A stretch of DNA of 64,000 bases from Devosia nanyangense (GCA_016213505.1 JACRAF010000018.1:62001-126000); one strand, 5' to 3'; counted from the stretch's first letter, positions 1 to 9,358 are shown. Made by a program: numbers and translations. Notes: generated from the sequence alone by a model not told the origin.

Positions 1-2042
1 GCACCGAGCAGCGTCGAGGGGTAGGCCTCGAGCACGCCGGGGGAGAAGGTGGCGAGGAAATCGATGCCGCCCTGCCACGAATAGTCGCGGAAGCTCGCGA
101 CGTCGGCGGTGATCGTGTCCCCAAAGATGGTGAAGGTCAGCTTGTCGCCAATATCGACGCCGAGCCCCGAGCGGAGGCTCTGGTGCAGCGACACCAGCGG
201 TGGCCCCTGATAATCGGCCGGCCACCACTGGCCGGCAACGAGCTTGGAGCTGGGCGGCAACTGCGTGCGGAAGGTGAGCGGAATGTCGCCGGAGAGCAGG
301 AACGAGGCCTCCGGACCATGAGCGCGCAACGCGCCGACCGGGGTCCCGTCGACTGCCGTCAGCGCGCCGCGCAGCATCGGCGTGGCGGTGAAGGCGGTAA
401 TGTCGCCGCCCTTGTCCTTCATCGACTGCAGGGTTTCGACCTCGTCGTCGAAGAGGTCGGAGGCGACCAAGGTCGGCGCGTCGAACACCGAGGCGCCCAG
501 ATACTCGTTGCGCAGATTGACCTCGAGCACGAGCACGACCACCAGCATGGCCAGCGCGAGACCGACCGAGATGACGACGGAGGGCGCCGTCGAGCCCGCG
601 CCCGAAATATCGCGCAGGGCGTAGCGCAGGACGCGGTTGGAAGGCTCGGGCAGGCGTGCCAGCGCCGAACTCGCGAGGGCGAGAGCCATCCGGAACAGGA
701 CCACCGACAGCACGCTGACGGCGGCGAAGGCGGTGACCAGCATCGGGTCGTCGGTCATGATCACGGCGAGCCACAGGAAGCCCGCCGCCGAGAGGACCAG
801 CGGCACGATCTGAAGCGAGCCGAACAGGATGCGCCAATCGATGGGCGGCGCCGCGAGGCCCTTGGAGCGGAACAGCGTCACCGGGCTGATGGCCTGAGCC
901 TGCTGCAGGGGCAGGTAGGAGAAGGCGAAGGCGGTGATCAGGCCGACACCTGCCGCAACCAGCAGCGGCCCGACATGGAGCGTGGGAGCGAGGCTGACGC
1001 CGACCGCCGCGCCCACGACCGGCAGCGCCAGCAGCGCCACGCTGGCCCCCGCCACGAGGCCGAGGCCGACGCCGATGGCCGCCAGGGTCGCGACCTGGGA
1101 GAAGAAATGCACGAAAATGCGAGCCCGGCTTGCCCCCATGCTGCGCAGGACCGCGATGACATTGGCCCGCTCGGTGACGTAGGCGGAGATGCCGGTCCAC
1201 ACACTGACGCCGCCGATCAGCAGAGAGGCGAGGCCGACGATTACCAGGAAGCGCATGAACAGGTCGTAGTAGCGCACCATCGGCCCGAGCCCCTGGCGAG
1301 CCGAGCGCACCGTCCAACTCGGATCGGCAAGAGCCGTCTCTACCGCCACCCGGCCGGCTTCGGGATTGCTGCGGTCGGTCAGCAGCAGCTTGTAGCGGAA
1401 CCAGGTGCCGAGCCCAGGCAGGGGCGACGTTTGATCCGACAGCATCCTGAGCCCGGGGATGGTGATGACGGCAACGCGGCCGAGCCGGAAGCCGCGCACG
1501 GCCGCATCGGGGAGGCCGCGCAGGACGCCGCGCACCTCGAACGGCGTGCCGCCGATCTCGATAGTATCGCCGACCCCGAGGCCGAGCTGATCGAGCATGA
1601 GCGGATCGACCAGGGCGCCGAAGATCCCGTCCCGCTCCGAGAGGAACCGAAAGGGCGCCTCGCCCGCGGGGAGTTCCGGGCTGTCGATCCGGCCGAGCAG
1701 CGGATAGGCTTCGCCGATCGATACGAGATCGACAAAGGCGTTGGCGTCGCCAGCCTTGGCGCCGACATTGGTGTCGACGACATTGGACACCTGTCCGAAC
1801 GTTGCGAACAAGGCCAATTCCTTGTCGGTCGCGACACGATCAGCCCGCGACAGCTCGATATCGCCGCCCATCAGTACCGCTGCGTCGCGCTCGACGGCCT
1901 GCTTGATGCTGGCGCCGACCGAGCTGACGCCCGCGATGAGGGCCGTGCCGACGGCGAGGGCGGCAATGAGCAGGCCGAAGCGGCGCATATCGCCGCGCAT
2001 GTCGAGAAGGCCGACCCGGATCGCCGCCCAGAACCCCTGCAT
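1..2042 (-). CDS. FtsX-family ABC exporter permease (YbbP-like), 3' end outside window
   Basis: The frame is open from an ATG at 2042 to the left edge (about 680 codons, no stop), so the C-terminus is missing. The protein begins MQGFWAAIRVGLLDMRGD, has a hydrophobic segment at residues 22-42, then a long extracytoplasmic MacB-type domain (about 45-245). Several membrane segments follow in the FtsX-like region from about 250, and a second such set around 400-500. This double layout matches the large YbbP-type permeases, usually about 800 residues, that pair with a YbbA ATPase. Its ATG overlaps the stop of the upstream ATPase gene as TGATG, so the two are translationally coupled. The family is thought to extract or export lipids or lipoproteins rather than import solutes; the substrate here is unknown. 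Confidence 0.9.
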   Translation of the reverse strand, partial: MQGFWAAIRVGLLDMRGDMRRFGLLIAALAVGTALIAGVSSVGASIKQAVERDAAVLMGGDIELSRADRVATDKELALFATFGQVSNVVDTNVGAKAGDANAFVDLVSIGEAYPLLGRIDSPELPAGEAPFRFLSERDGIFGALVDPLMLDQLGLGVGDTIEIGGTPFEVRGVLRGLPDAAVRGFRLGRVAVITIPGLRMLSDQTSPLPGLGTWFRYKLLLTDRSNPEAGRVAVETALADPSWTVRSARQGLGPMVRYYDLFMRFLVIVGLASLLIGGVSVWTGISAYVTERANVIAVLRSMGASRARIFVHFFSQVATLAAIGVGLGLVAGASVALLALPVVGAAVGVSLAPTLHVGPLLVAAGVGLITAFAFSYLPLQQAQAISPVTLFRSKGLAAPPIDWRILFGSLQIVPLVLSAAGFLWLAVIMTDDPMLVTAFAAVSVLSVVLFRMALALASSALARLPEPSNRVLRYALRDISGAGSTAPSVVISVGLALAMLVVVLVLEVNLRNEYLGASVFDAPTLVASDLFDDEVETLQSMKDKGGDITAFTATPMLRGALTAVDGTPVGALRAHGPEASFLLSGDIPLTFRTQLPPSSKLVAGQWWPADYQGPPLVSLHQSLRSGLGVDIGDKLTFTIFGDTITADVASFRDYSWQGGIDFLATFSPGVLEAYPSTLLG

Positions 2043-2860
2043 CAGACGCGGCCCTGTCCGGTGTCCACCAGTTCGCCCTGCGTCATGGTGAGCACCCGGT
2101 CGGCGCGCGCCGCGAGGGATCGGTCATGGGTGATCAGGACCACGGCGGTGTGCTGCCGGCGGGCCAGATCGAACATCAGCTCGATGACCAGCGCGCCGGT
2201 TTCCTGATCGAGATTGCCGGTCGGCTCGTCGGCGAGCAGCAGGCGCGGCTTGGCGATCATGGCGCGCGCCAGACCGACCCGCTGCTGCTCGCCGCCCGAA
2301 AGCGCCGCCGGGCGGTGCGTAAGCCGGTCGCCCAGCCCGACCGCGGTCAGCGCCGCGGCGGCGGCTTCGCGCGTTTGCGTCCGGGTCAGTTGCGGCGAGG
2401 CGATTTCGAGGGCAAGCCCGACATTGTCCAGGGCGGACAGGGACGGAATCAGGTGGAAACTCTGGAACACGATCCCGACGGTCTTGCGCCGGAACAGCGC
2501 CAGACCGTCCTCCGATAGAGCCGAAAGGTCCTGCCCGGCGACGATGACCTTGCCGGAGGTCGGCCGCTCGAGCCCGGCCAGCAGCATCAAGAGCGATGTC
2601 TTGCCACTGCCGGAAGGCCCGACGATGGCGGCCACTTCGGCCGCCTCGACGCGGAAGGCGACATCCCTCAGGATATGCAGCGGATGGGACGCGACATCGA
2701 CCGTGTAGTTCACGCCGGAGACGGCGATGATCGGCGAGCCGGCGGCCGACGGTGGGGAATCGCGATCCGCAGCGTTCTCCTTTTGACTTGCCGGTCGGGA
2801 CAAGCCAAGAGAGTGTGCAGCCTGATCCTTGGAGGCTTTGGCGGCTGGCATGTCGTTCAC
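2042..2860 (-). CDS. ABC exporter ATP-binding protein (YbbA/LolD type)
   Basis: This is the nucleotide-binding subunit for the FtsX-type permease just downstream. Walker A GPSGSGKT lies at about residues 81-88, the signature LSGGEQQRVGLARA and Walker B LLLADEPTGNLD follow, and the switch histidine is in VVLITHD near the C-terminus. EPTGNLD is characteristic of the LolD/MacB/YbbA branch. The best start is a GTG at 2860, preceded by AAAGGG; an ATG at 2851 has no ribosome binding site. The first 40 or so residues are a low-complexity extension ahead of the ABC domain. It is divergent from the small secreted protein at 2991. Confidence 0.9.
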   Translation of the reverse strand: MNDMPAAKASKDQAAHSLGLSRPASQKENAADRDSPPSAAGSPIIAVSGVNYTVDVASHPLHILRDVAFRVEAAEVAAIVGPSGSGKTSLLMLLAGLERPTSGKVIVAGQDLSALSEDGLALFRRKTVGIVFQSFHLIPSLSALDNVGLALEIASPQLTRTQTREAAAAALTAVGLGDRLTHRPAALSGGEQQRVGLARAMIAKPRLLLADEPTGNLDQETGALVIELMFDLARRQHTAVVLITHDRSLAARADRVLTMTQGELVDTGQGRV

Positions 2861-2990
2861 GAAACACCCTTTCGACCCAGGCGAGGCCGTCGCGGTGGGC
2901 CAGATAGATATGCGGCCGAGCCCGCCGGCCGGACTCTGGCAGATATTTGAGTTGTTTGGGAAGCGGCAAGGTCCTTTGGGGGCATATAAG

Positions 2991-3515
2991 ATGATGACAA
3001 AGCGTCTGCATATCGTGACGGCGTTCGCCGTGGTCCTGCTGCTCGGCTTGTTGCCCGCTGCGGCACGGGCGGGACAGGCTGAACTTGACCTGCTCGCGTC
3101 CTATATCGGCAAATGGAGCGGCGACGGTGTGCTGGTGGGCGGCAAGGCGCCGGAGTCGTTCCGCTGCCGGCTGACCATTGCCAAGGGCAATCAGGCCAAG
3201 ATCAACTATTCGGGCCGCTGCACCCTGGTCAATATGAACCTCTCGGTCGCCGGGACCATTGGCTATGACGACGCCTCGCGCCGCTACCAGGCAGTGATGA
3301 GCTCGAATGCCGGATTTACCGGCTACGCCATCGGCCTCAAGCAGGGCGACCAGATCAGTTTCGATCTGGCCGAGAGGCAGACCGATCGCGGCGGCAACGA
3401 CGTCCGCATCGGATCGACGATCCGGCTGATCGGGGATTCGATCACGGTCGATTTCGAGGTCGAGTTCAACAATTCGGGCGACCTGCTGACGGCGTCGGTA
3501 CCCTTCGCGCGATAG
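2991..3515 (+). CDS. Small secreted protein of unknown function
   Basis: The product is 174 residues. It begins with a clear Sec signal peptide: Lys/Arg near the N-terminus, a leucine/valine-rich core, and a likely cut after AARA at about residue 26. The mature part is about 148 residues with alternating polar and hydrophobic stretches and many glycines, as expected of an all-beta barrel or lipocalin-like periplasmic protein. Two cysteines (in FRCRLTI and GRCTLVN) could form a disulfide. I do not recognise a family with certainty. The frame extends upstream, but the signal peptide fixes the start at the ATG pair 2991/2994. Confidence 0.75.
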   Translation: MMTKRLHIVTAFAVVLLLGLLPAAARAGQAELDLLASYIGKWSGDGVLVGGKAPESFRCRLTIAKGNQAKINYSGRCTLVNMNLSVAGTIGYDDASRRYQAVMSSNAGFTGYAIGLKQGDQISFDLAERQTDRGGNDVRIGSTIRLIGDSITVDFEVEFNNSGDLLTASVPFAR

Positions 3516-3517
3516 CC

Positions 3518-3534
3518 ACCCGCCGCCGGCGGGT
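3518..3534. terminator. Hairpin between convergent genes
   Basis: A perfect inverted repeat, ACCCGCC-gcc-GGCGGGT, fills the gap between two convergent genes and touches the stop codon of the FadR-type regulator. There is no T-tract on either side, so it may be a weak bidirectional terminator or only an mRNA-protecting hairpin. Confidence 0.45.
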
Positions 3535-4289
3535 CAGGCGGCGCCCGAGCCGATGATGGTCCGGATTTCTCCTTCGACGATGTCGAGGATGTGGTTGATC
3601 GCGGCGCAGGCGCGGTCCGGGTCGGCGGCGACGATGGCGTCGGCGAGGTGCCGGTGCGGCGGGAACGACTCCATGCCGAACTCGTCGCGTCCGAACGGCG
3701 ACTCGGCCGAGCGCTCCAGCGCGTGGTCGAGCCGCGACAGGATCTGGCCGAACATCGGATTGCCGGAGGCGTCGTAGATGGCGCCGTGGAAGGCCCAGTC
3801 GGCCTTGCGCCACGGCCGGTGAGCGTAGACCTCGGTGAGGAGCGCGTCGCAAAGCCGCGAGATTTCGGCGCGCTGGGACCGGCTGGCATTGACGGTCGCC
3901 TTGCGAACCACGTCGTTTTCGAGCGCGCGGCGCACTTCCATCAACCGCAGCAGCGCCTCGCCTTCGAGCCGGATCATGGTGGGCACCAGCCCCTTGGACG
4001 AGGGCACGCGGGCGGAAAGAAACGTCCCGGCGCCGCGCTTGCGCTTGATGAGCCCCAGCCCCTCCCAGCGATTAAGCGCCTCGCGGATCGTCGAGCGGCC
4101 GACGCCGAGGTGTTCGGCGAGGGTGATCTCGGGCGGCAGGCGGTCCCCGACGCCAAGCCCGGCGCGCTCGATCATGTCGGCCAGCGCATCGAGCACGGCG
4201 ACGCCGCGCATCTTGGTGTCGATCCGCTCGAGATAGTCGGCGGCGTCGCGCCCGTCGCGCTCGATCAGCAAATCGGGTGTCCTGTTCAT
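3534..4289 (-). CDS. FadR-subfamily GntR transcriptional regulator (FCD domain)
   Basis: The product is 251 residues. A GntR winged helix lies at about 27-92 (recognition-helix region EHLGVGRSTIREALNRWEGL, wing RKRGAGTFLS). An FCD ligand-binding domain follows, with the metal-type histidines in DWAFHGAIYD and HRHLADAI. I chose the ATG at 4289 because GAGGGGG stands 7 bases before it; an in-frame upstream start adds 21 residues with no such site. It lies last in the leftward dipeptide-type importer/aminotransferase operon, so it probably responds to a substrate or product of that system. FCD ligands are usually organic acids or amino acid derivatives. Confidence 0.9.
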   Translation of the reverse strand: MNRTPDLLIERDGRDAADYLERIDTKMRGVAVLDALADMIERAGLGVGDRLPPEITLAEHLGVGRSTIREALNRWEGLGLIKRKRGAGTFLSARVPSSKGLVPTMIRLEGEALLRLMEVRRALENDVVRKATVNASRSQRAEISRLCDALLTEVYAHRPWRKADWAFHGAIYDASGNPMFGQILSRLDHALERSAESPFGRDEFGMESFPPHRHLADAIVAADPDRACAAINHILDIVEGEIRTIIGSGAA

Positions 4290-4318
4290 GGGCCGGCCCC
4301 CTCGGCGTAGGCCAAGTC

Positions 4319-4339
4319 GGGCTGCTATGTCAGCAGCCC
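4319..4339 (-). terminator. Hairpin between aminotransferase and regulator genes
   Basis: GGGCTGCT and AGCAGCCC form a perfect 8-bp stem with a 5-base loop. It lies in the 84-bp gap after the aminotransferase stop and before the regulator start. It has no T-run, so it could be an attenuator, an RNA-stability hairpin or a regulator binding site. Confidence 0.35.
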
Positions 4340-4373
4340 CGGAAATATGCAAGCAACGCCAGGCTACCCAACA

Positions 4374-5585
4374 TCAATCAGGCGTGGCTCGCCTCTTGGT
4401 CGGCTGCGCCAGTGCGAGCAAATCGCTGAGCGCGCCAATCAACAAATCCATCTGGGCCCGCGTATTGTAGCCCTGGCAGGAGAGCCGCGCGATGGTGTGG
4501 CCCTGCCATTCGAAAACTGGGATTTCGATATTGTAGCGGTCGACCAGCGTGTCGTGCACCGCCACGGGGTCGCACGGAGGAATTGGCATGGCGACCATCT
4601 GCGGAGCACAGAACTCCGGCGTCGAGAGCGCCGGCAGGCCGGTCAGTTCGCGCATCCGCGCCGCCGTCTCCTGCGCCAGACGCTGGCATTCGGCGCCGAC
4701 TTTCCACCAGTCGTGGTCGCGGCGGAAAGCGATGGCGGCGGGGACCGCGAGCCACGGCGCCGGGTCGCGCGTGCCCTGCATCTCGATCTCGTCGACGAAG
4801 GCCGAATTGCCGAACGGGCCGCGCACGCCGGCCAGTTTGTTGTCCGCCGTCCAGCCATGGCTGATGACCAGCGGATCGAGCGTCGCCTGCCGCTCCGGGC
4901 GGGCATGCAGGAACGCCGAGCCCTTCGGCGACATCAGCCATTTGTGACAATTGCCGGAGTAGAAATCGGCGCCGAGCGCATCGAGGTCGAGCCGGATATG
5001 CCCGGGGGTATGGGCGCCGTCGATGACGCTGATGATGCCTCGCCGCCGGGCTTCGACGATGAGGCCTTCGATCGGAAACAGCAGCGCCGTCGGCGAGGTG
5101 ATGTGGCTGAGAAACAGCACCCTGGTCCGGTCCGTCATGGCGCCGACCACAGTGTCGTGGAAGGCATCGGCCGAGACCAGCGGCAGGCCGATATCAACGA
5201 CGACGATGCTGGCGCCGGTCTTGCGCGCCACGAACGCCCAGGTCTTTTCGAGCGCCGAATACTCGTGATTGGTGGTGAGGATCTCATCGCCGGGCTGCAG
5301 CTCCAGCGAGCGGGCCACGATGTTGAGCCCGGTGGTCGCATTGGAAACCTGGGCGATATCGTCGGGGCTCGCTCCCAGTTCCTTTGCCAGCGCCTCGCGC
5401 GCCACCTGCAGATTGGGGCCAAGGCCGCGCCGGGAATCGAGGAACGCCACCGGCTGGCGTTCGAGCTCGAGCTGCCAGCGTTGATAGTCGTCGAACACCG
5501 GGCGCGGACAGGCGCCGAACGAGCCGTGGTTGAGGAACACCACCTCGGGATCGAGCAGGAATTGCTGGGACAGGTTGGTGGACAA
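4374..5585 (-). CDS. Class V aminotransferase (isopenicillin-N epimerase-like)
   Basis: A PLP-dependent fold-type I enzyme of 403 residues. The N-terminal VFLNHGSFGACP, the aspartate in SVIDGAHTPGH (ring nitrogen contact) and the Schiff-base lysine in SGNCHKWLMSPKG are all present. The C-terminal domain ends with ARLSCQGYNTRAQMDLL. The NHGSFG opening and the SGNCHKW lysine site are typical of the isopenicillin-N epimerase/CefD-like branch, whose members act as amino acid epimerases, lyases or desulfurases. It starts one base after the stop of the DppC-like permease, so it is co-transcribed with the importer and probably acts on the imported amino-acid-containing compound. The exact substrate cannot be read from the sequence. 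Confidence 0.88.
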   Translation of the reverse strand: MSTNLSQQFLLDPEVVFLNHGSFGACPRPVFDDYQRWQLELERQPVAFLDSRRGLGPNLQVAREALAKELGASPDDIAQVSNATTGLNIVARSLELQPGDEILTTNHEYSALEKTWAFVARKTGASIVVVDIGLPLVSADAFHDTVVGAMTDRTRVLFLSHITSPTALLFPIEGLIVEARRRGIISVIDGAHTPGHIRLDLDALGADFYSGNCHKWLMSPKGSAFLHARPERQATLDPLVISHGWTADNKLAGVRGPFGNSAFVDEIEMQGTRDPAPWLAVPAAIAFRRDHDWWKVGAECQRLAQETAARMRELTGLPALSTPEFCAPQMVAMPIPPCDPVAVHDTLVDRYNIEIPVFEWQGHTIARLSCQGYNTRAQMDLLIGALSDLLALAQPTKRRATPD

Positions 5586-5586
5586 G

Positions 5587-6489
5587 TCAGCGCCCTTTCA
5601 AGGTCGGGTCGAAGGCGTCGCGGAGGCCGTCGCCGAGCAGCGATGCGGAGAGAATGGTGAGGGCCAGCGCCAGTGTCGGAAACACCGCCATGTGCCAGTA
5701 AAAGAAGATGAAGTTCATGCCGATATTGATCATCTGGCCCCAGCTGGGGGTCGGCGGCTGGACGCCGATGCCGAGGAAGGAGAGGGACGCCTCGAGCATC
5801 ATGGCGAGCGGAATGGCCAGTACGAAGCCGACGATGATCGGCGACACCGAATTGGGAATGAGGTGCCGCCAGATGACATGCCAGGGCGAGGCGCCCAGCG
5901 CCTGCGCCGCCATGATGAACTCCTTCTCGCGGAAGGATTTGACCTGGGCGCGGACCAGAAGGCAGACATTGACCCAGCCGAACAGCGCGGCGATGAGGAC
6001 GATGGCCCACAGCCCACCGCGCGTGACGCTGGCGAGCAGCAGCGCCGCGAGCAGCGGCGGCACCACCGAGAACAGCTCGATGACGCGCATGGTGACCCAG
6101 TCGAAGCGGCCGCCGAGATAGCCGGCAAGCGCTCCCACCGGCAAGCCGATGACGAGGCTGAAGAGCGCCGCCGATAGGCCGATGCCGAGCGACACGCGGG
6201 CGCCATAGACGATGCGGGCGAAGAAGTCGCGCCCCAGATCGTCGACGCCGAACCAGTGCTCGCCGGACGGAAACGCCAGCGACTGCGTGAGAAAGGCCTG
6301 CTCGTTGCCGCCGGTGCCGGTGATCAGCGGCGCGAAGATCGCCATCAGGATGAGGACCACCAGCACCACGCCGGCGCCGAGCGCCGCCTTGTTGTCGGCA
6401 AAGCGCCGCCAGGCGAAATAGAGCGGGCTGTGCTGCCTCGTCTGGTCCGGCCTGGCGAGCCCGGTGGCTTGCGTTGCGAGTTCGGTCAT
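5587..6489 (-). CDS. Dipeptide-type ABC permease, DppC family
   Basis: The product is 300 residues with an N-terminal membrane helix (about 36-57), then a BPD_transp_1 domain of about five helices. The EAA loop reads EFIMAAQALGASPWHVIWRH. The C-terminus LLGDGLRDAFDPTLKGR is the standard DppC ending. Its ATG overlaps the stop of the DppB-like gene (ATGA), as is usual for DppB/DppC pairs. Confidence 0.93.
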   Translation of the reverse strand: MTELATQATGLARPDQTRQHSPLYFAWRRFADNKAALGAGVVLVVLILMAIFAPLITGTGGNEQAFLTQSLAFPSGEHWFGVDDLGRDFFARIVYGARVSLGIGLSAALFSLVIGLPVGALAGYLGGRFDWVTMRVIELFSVVPPLLAALLLASVTRGGLWAIVLIAALFGWVNVCLLVRAQVKSFREKEFIMAAQALGASPWHVIWRHLIPNSVSPIIVGFVLAIPLAMMLEASLSFLGIGVQPPTPSWGQMINIGMNFIFFYWHMAVFPTLALALTILSASLLGDGLRDAFDPTLKGR

Positions 6490-7418
6490 CGCCGGCTCCC
6501 GTCGACGCGGATGCGCGGATTGAGCAGCGCGTAGAGGATGTCGGACAGGAGGTACGAGATGCAGAACAGCATCGAGATAAGCAGCATCAGCGCCATCTCC
6601 AGCGGGTAGTCGCGTTTCTCGATCGAGGAAACGAAATAGGCGCCGAGGCCGGGCACCCGGAACATCGCCTCGACGAAGATGCTGCCGGTGGCGATGCCCA
6701 CGAACATCGGCAGAAAAACCGTCACCATCGGAATGGCGGAGTTGCGCAGCACGTGCTGGAAGATGATTCTACGCTCCGACAGGCCCTTGGCCCGGAGAAC
6801 GGTGACGAACGGCTTGTTGAGGGTATCGAGCATCGCCGAGCGGGCATAGCGGGCATAGGTTGCCAGCGGCACGGCGGCATAGGCGAGGATCGGCAGGATC
6901 CAGCGCTTCGGCTCGCCCCAGCCGCTCGCCGGCAGCCAGTGCAGCCACACCGCGAACACCAGGATCAGCAGCGTCGAGGTGACGAACACCGGAATGGTCA
7001 ACCCAAGCGTTGCCAGCGCCGAAGCGACGTAGTCGATCCAGGAATTGCGGTTGAGGGCGGCGGCCATCCCCAGCAGGATGCCGATCGGCGCGCCGATGAT
7101 GATGCCCGAGCCGCCGAGGACGAGGCTCGGCACCCAGGCGTGCGCCACCAGCCCCATCACGGTTTCACCGGGACTTTGATACGGCACGCCGAAGTCGAAA
7201 TGCAGCGCGCCCCACATGTAGCGCAGATACTGCACGTAGAGCGGCTGATCGAGCCCGAGTTGCGCCATCAGCCGGTCCCGGATGTTGTCGGGCAGCGGCA
7301 TCTCGTTGCCGTCGAACGGCCCGCCGGGAATCGAATGCATCATCAGGAAGATGACGATCGAAACCACGATGAAGGTGACCAGCATCGAGAGGGTACGGCG
7401 GATGATGAAACCGGTCAT
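6486..7418 (-). CDS. Dipeptide-type ABC permease, DppB family
   Basis: The product is 310 residues. It begins with an N-terminal helix (TGFIIRRTLSMLVTF), has the usual periplasmic stretch with LGLDQPLYVQYLRY, and an EAA loop VLRAKGLSERRIIFQHVLRN. The C-terminus LLNPRIRVDGSRR is typical of DppB. GAGGGAGAG stands before the ATG at 7418. It forms the translocation channel with the overlapping DppC-like gene. Confidence 0.93.
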   Translation of the reverse strand: MTGFIIRRTLSMLVTFIVVSIVIFLMMHSIPGGPFDGNEMPLPDNIRDRLMAQLGLDQPLYVQYLRYMWGALHFDFGVPYQSPGETVMGLVAHAWVPSLVLGGSGIIIGAPIGILLGMAAALNRNSWIDYVASALATLGLTIPVFVTSTLLILVFAVWLHWLPASGWGEPKRWILPILAYAAVPLATYARYARSAMLDTLNKPFVTVLRAKGLSERRIIFQHVLRNSAIPMVTVFLPMFVGIATGSIFVEAMFRVPGLGAYFVSSIEKRDYPLEMALMLLISMLFCISYLLSDILYALLNPRIRVDGSRR

Positions 7419-7430
7419 GGTCGCTCTCCC

Positions 7431-8354
7431 TCAGCCCGTCACGATGGCTTCGACGAAGTGGCTGCCGGCGAGGGCGACGAGTTGCGGCTCGGCGGTATCG
7501 ACCAATGGCTGCGTCTCGAGCTCGGCGGCGCGGTAGCGCGGGGTGCGGGCACTGATCTCCTCGGCGCTCATGAAGCTTCGCCGCCGCCGCGCTTTGGGGT
7601 CGAGCACCGGCACCGCGTCGAGCAGCGCCCGCGTGTAGGGGTGGCGCGCGCCGGCGAAGATCATGTCGGTTGGGGCGCGTTCGACCACCCGTCCGCGCAG
7701 CATCACCACCACCTCATCGGCAAGCGAGCGGACGACGCTGAGGTCGTGGCTGATAAAGAGGATGGAGAGGCCCATATCGGCCTGCAGGTCCTGCAGCAGG
7801 TTGACGATCTGCGCCTTGACCGAAACGTCGAGCGCCGAGGTCGGTTCGTCGGCGACCAGCACCGAGGGGCCGAGAATGAGCGCCCGGGCAACGGCGACGC
7901 GCTGGCGCTGGCCGCCGGACAATTCATGCGGATAGCGGGTGGCGTAGCCGGCGTCGAGCCCGACCTTTTCGAGCCAGCGCCGCGCCTGGTCGCGCCGTTC
8001 GGCGGCGGTGAACAGGCCGTGGATGCCGAGCGGCTCGGCGATGATCTCACCCAGCGTCATCATCGGATCGAGCGAAGCGTAGCTGTCCTGGAACACCACC
8101 TGCATCTGCCGCCGGAACGGCTTCAGCGCTTTTTGGCTGAGGGGCGTGAGATCCTGACCGTCGAGCAGGATCTGCCCGCCGTTCGCCGCCAGCAGGCGGA
8201 GCGCCAGGAGCCCCGTCGTGGTCTTGCCCGAACCGGATTCGCCGACCAGCGCGACGACCTTGTTGTGCGGCACGACCAGATCGACCCGGTCGACGGCGGC
8301 CTGGTCGCCGAAGCGCTTAGTGACCTGCCTGAGTTCGAGCGCCGCGGCGGTCAT
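7431..8354 (-). CDS. Dipeptide-type ABC ATPase, DppF family
   Basis: The product is 307 residues. Walker A GESGSGKTTTG, Q-loop VVFQDSYASLDP, signature LSGGQRQRVAVARA, Walker B LVADEPTSALDVS and switch FISHDLSVVRS are all intact. The frame stays open far upstream, but the ATG at 8354 overlaps the stop of the DppD-like gene (ATGA) and places the ABC domain at the normal distance from the N-terminus. The C-terminal oligopeptide-ATPase cysteine region seen in many DppF proteins is replaced by an unrelated tail ending HFVEAIVTG. Confidence 0.92.
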   Translation of the reverse strand: MTAAALELRQVTKRFGDQAAVDRVDLVVPHNKVVALVGESGSGKTTTGLLALRLLAANGGQILLDGQDLTPLSQKALKPFRRQMQVVFQDSYASLDPMMTLGEIIAEPLGIHGLFTAAERRDQARRWLEKVGLDAGYATRYPHELSGGQRQRVAVARALILGPSVLVADEPTSALDVSVKAQIVNLLQDLQADMGLSILFISHDLSVVRSLADEVVVMLRGRVVERAPTDMIFAGARHPYTRALLDAVPVLDPKARRRRSFMSAEEISARTPRYRAAELETQPLVDTAEPQLVALAGSHFVEAIVTG

Positions 8355-9331
8355 GCGGCCACCATTTCGGCGGCAACGCGGATGCAGGCGGCCTGCCGGC
8401 CCGCTGCCTTGGTCTCGAGCGGCGGCGCCGTCTGCCGGCACTCCGCGACGGCCAGCGGGCAGCGCGGATGGAACGGGCAGCCGGCGGGCGGATGCGACGG
8501 GTTGGGCGAGCTGCCCGCAATTTCGACCAGCCGCTGCTTGCCGGCGGTCTGGCCCGGTACGCTGTTGAGCAGCGCCCGGGTGTAGGGGTGCAACGGCGCT
8601 GAAAAGATCGCCTCGACCGGGCCGGTCTCCATGACCTTGCCGCCATACATCACCACCACGCGGTCGACGGTTTCGGCGATGACGCCGAGGTCGTGCGTGA
8701 TCATGATCAGGCCCATGCCGGTCTCGGCCTGGATGTCCTTGATCAGCTGCAGGATCTGCGCCTGGATAGTGACGTCGAGGGCGGTGGTCGGCTCGTCGGC
8801 GATCAGCACGTCCGGCTCGCACGACAGCGCCATGGCGATCATGGCGCGCTGCAGCATGCCGCCCGAGAGCTGATGCGGATAATAGTTGGTAACGGCCCCG
8901 GGGTTCTTGATCTCGACGCGCCGGAGCAGCTCGACCGCCTGGGCGAGGGCCTCGCGCTTCGTCACCTTGCGGTGCGCCAGGATGGTTTCGGCGATCTGGT
9001 GGCCGATGGTGAAGACCGGATCGAGCGACGTCATCGGATCCTGGAACACCATCGCAGCGACGCGCCCCCTGAGGGTCGAAATCGCCCGGTTGCTGATGCC
9101 GAGGACGCTATGGCCGCTCAGCGACAGGGTCTTGGCGGTGATCTTTGCGGGCGGCTCGCGCAAGAGGCGCAGCAGCGCCGCGCAGGTTACCGATTTGCCG
9201 GAACCGGATTCTCCGACGATGCCGAGGCTTTCGCCGGAATCGAGGCCGAAGCTCACGCCGCGCACCGCCTGCACGAGGCCGTCATGCTGGCTGAAGCTGA
9301 CATGGAGGTCTTCGATCTCAACCAGCCGCAC
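8351..9331 (-). CDS. Dipeptide-type ABC ATPase, DppD family
   Basis: The product is 326 residues. Walker [11 protein letters not shown], signature LSGGMLQRAMIAMA, Walker [14 protein letters not shown] and switch MITHDLGVIAE are intact. The C-terminal oligopeptide-transporter domain has PAGCPFHPRCPLAVAEC, a cysteine motif that binds an iron-sulfur cluster in characterised family members. The start is a GTG at 9331 with GAGAGG upstream. Confidence 0.93.
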   Translation of the reverse strand: MRLVEIEDLHVSFSQHDGLVQAVRGVSFGLDSGESLGIVGESGSGKSVTCAALLRLLREPPAKITAKTLSLSGHSVLGISNRAISTLRGRVAAMVFQDPMTSLDPVFTIGHQIAETILAHRKVTKREALAQAVELLRRVEIKNPGAVTNYYPHQLSGGMLQRAMIAMALSCEPDVLIADEPTTALDVTIQAQILQLIKDIQAETGMGLIMITHDLGVIAETVDRVVVMYGGKVMETGPVEAIFSAPLHPYTRALLNSVPGQTAGKQRLVEIAGSSPNPSHPPAGCPFHPRCPLAVAECRQTAPPLETKAAGRQAACIRVAAEMVAA

Positions 9332-9358
9332 GCGGGGATTGCCTCTCGGGTTGGAGAT

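Noticed and set aside
183..2207. A 674-codon open frame on the + strand
   Set aside because: It is antisense to the FtsX-type permease and has a polar, Arg/Asp-rich composition with no domain.
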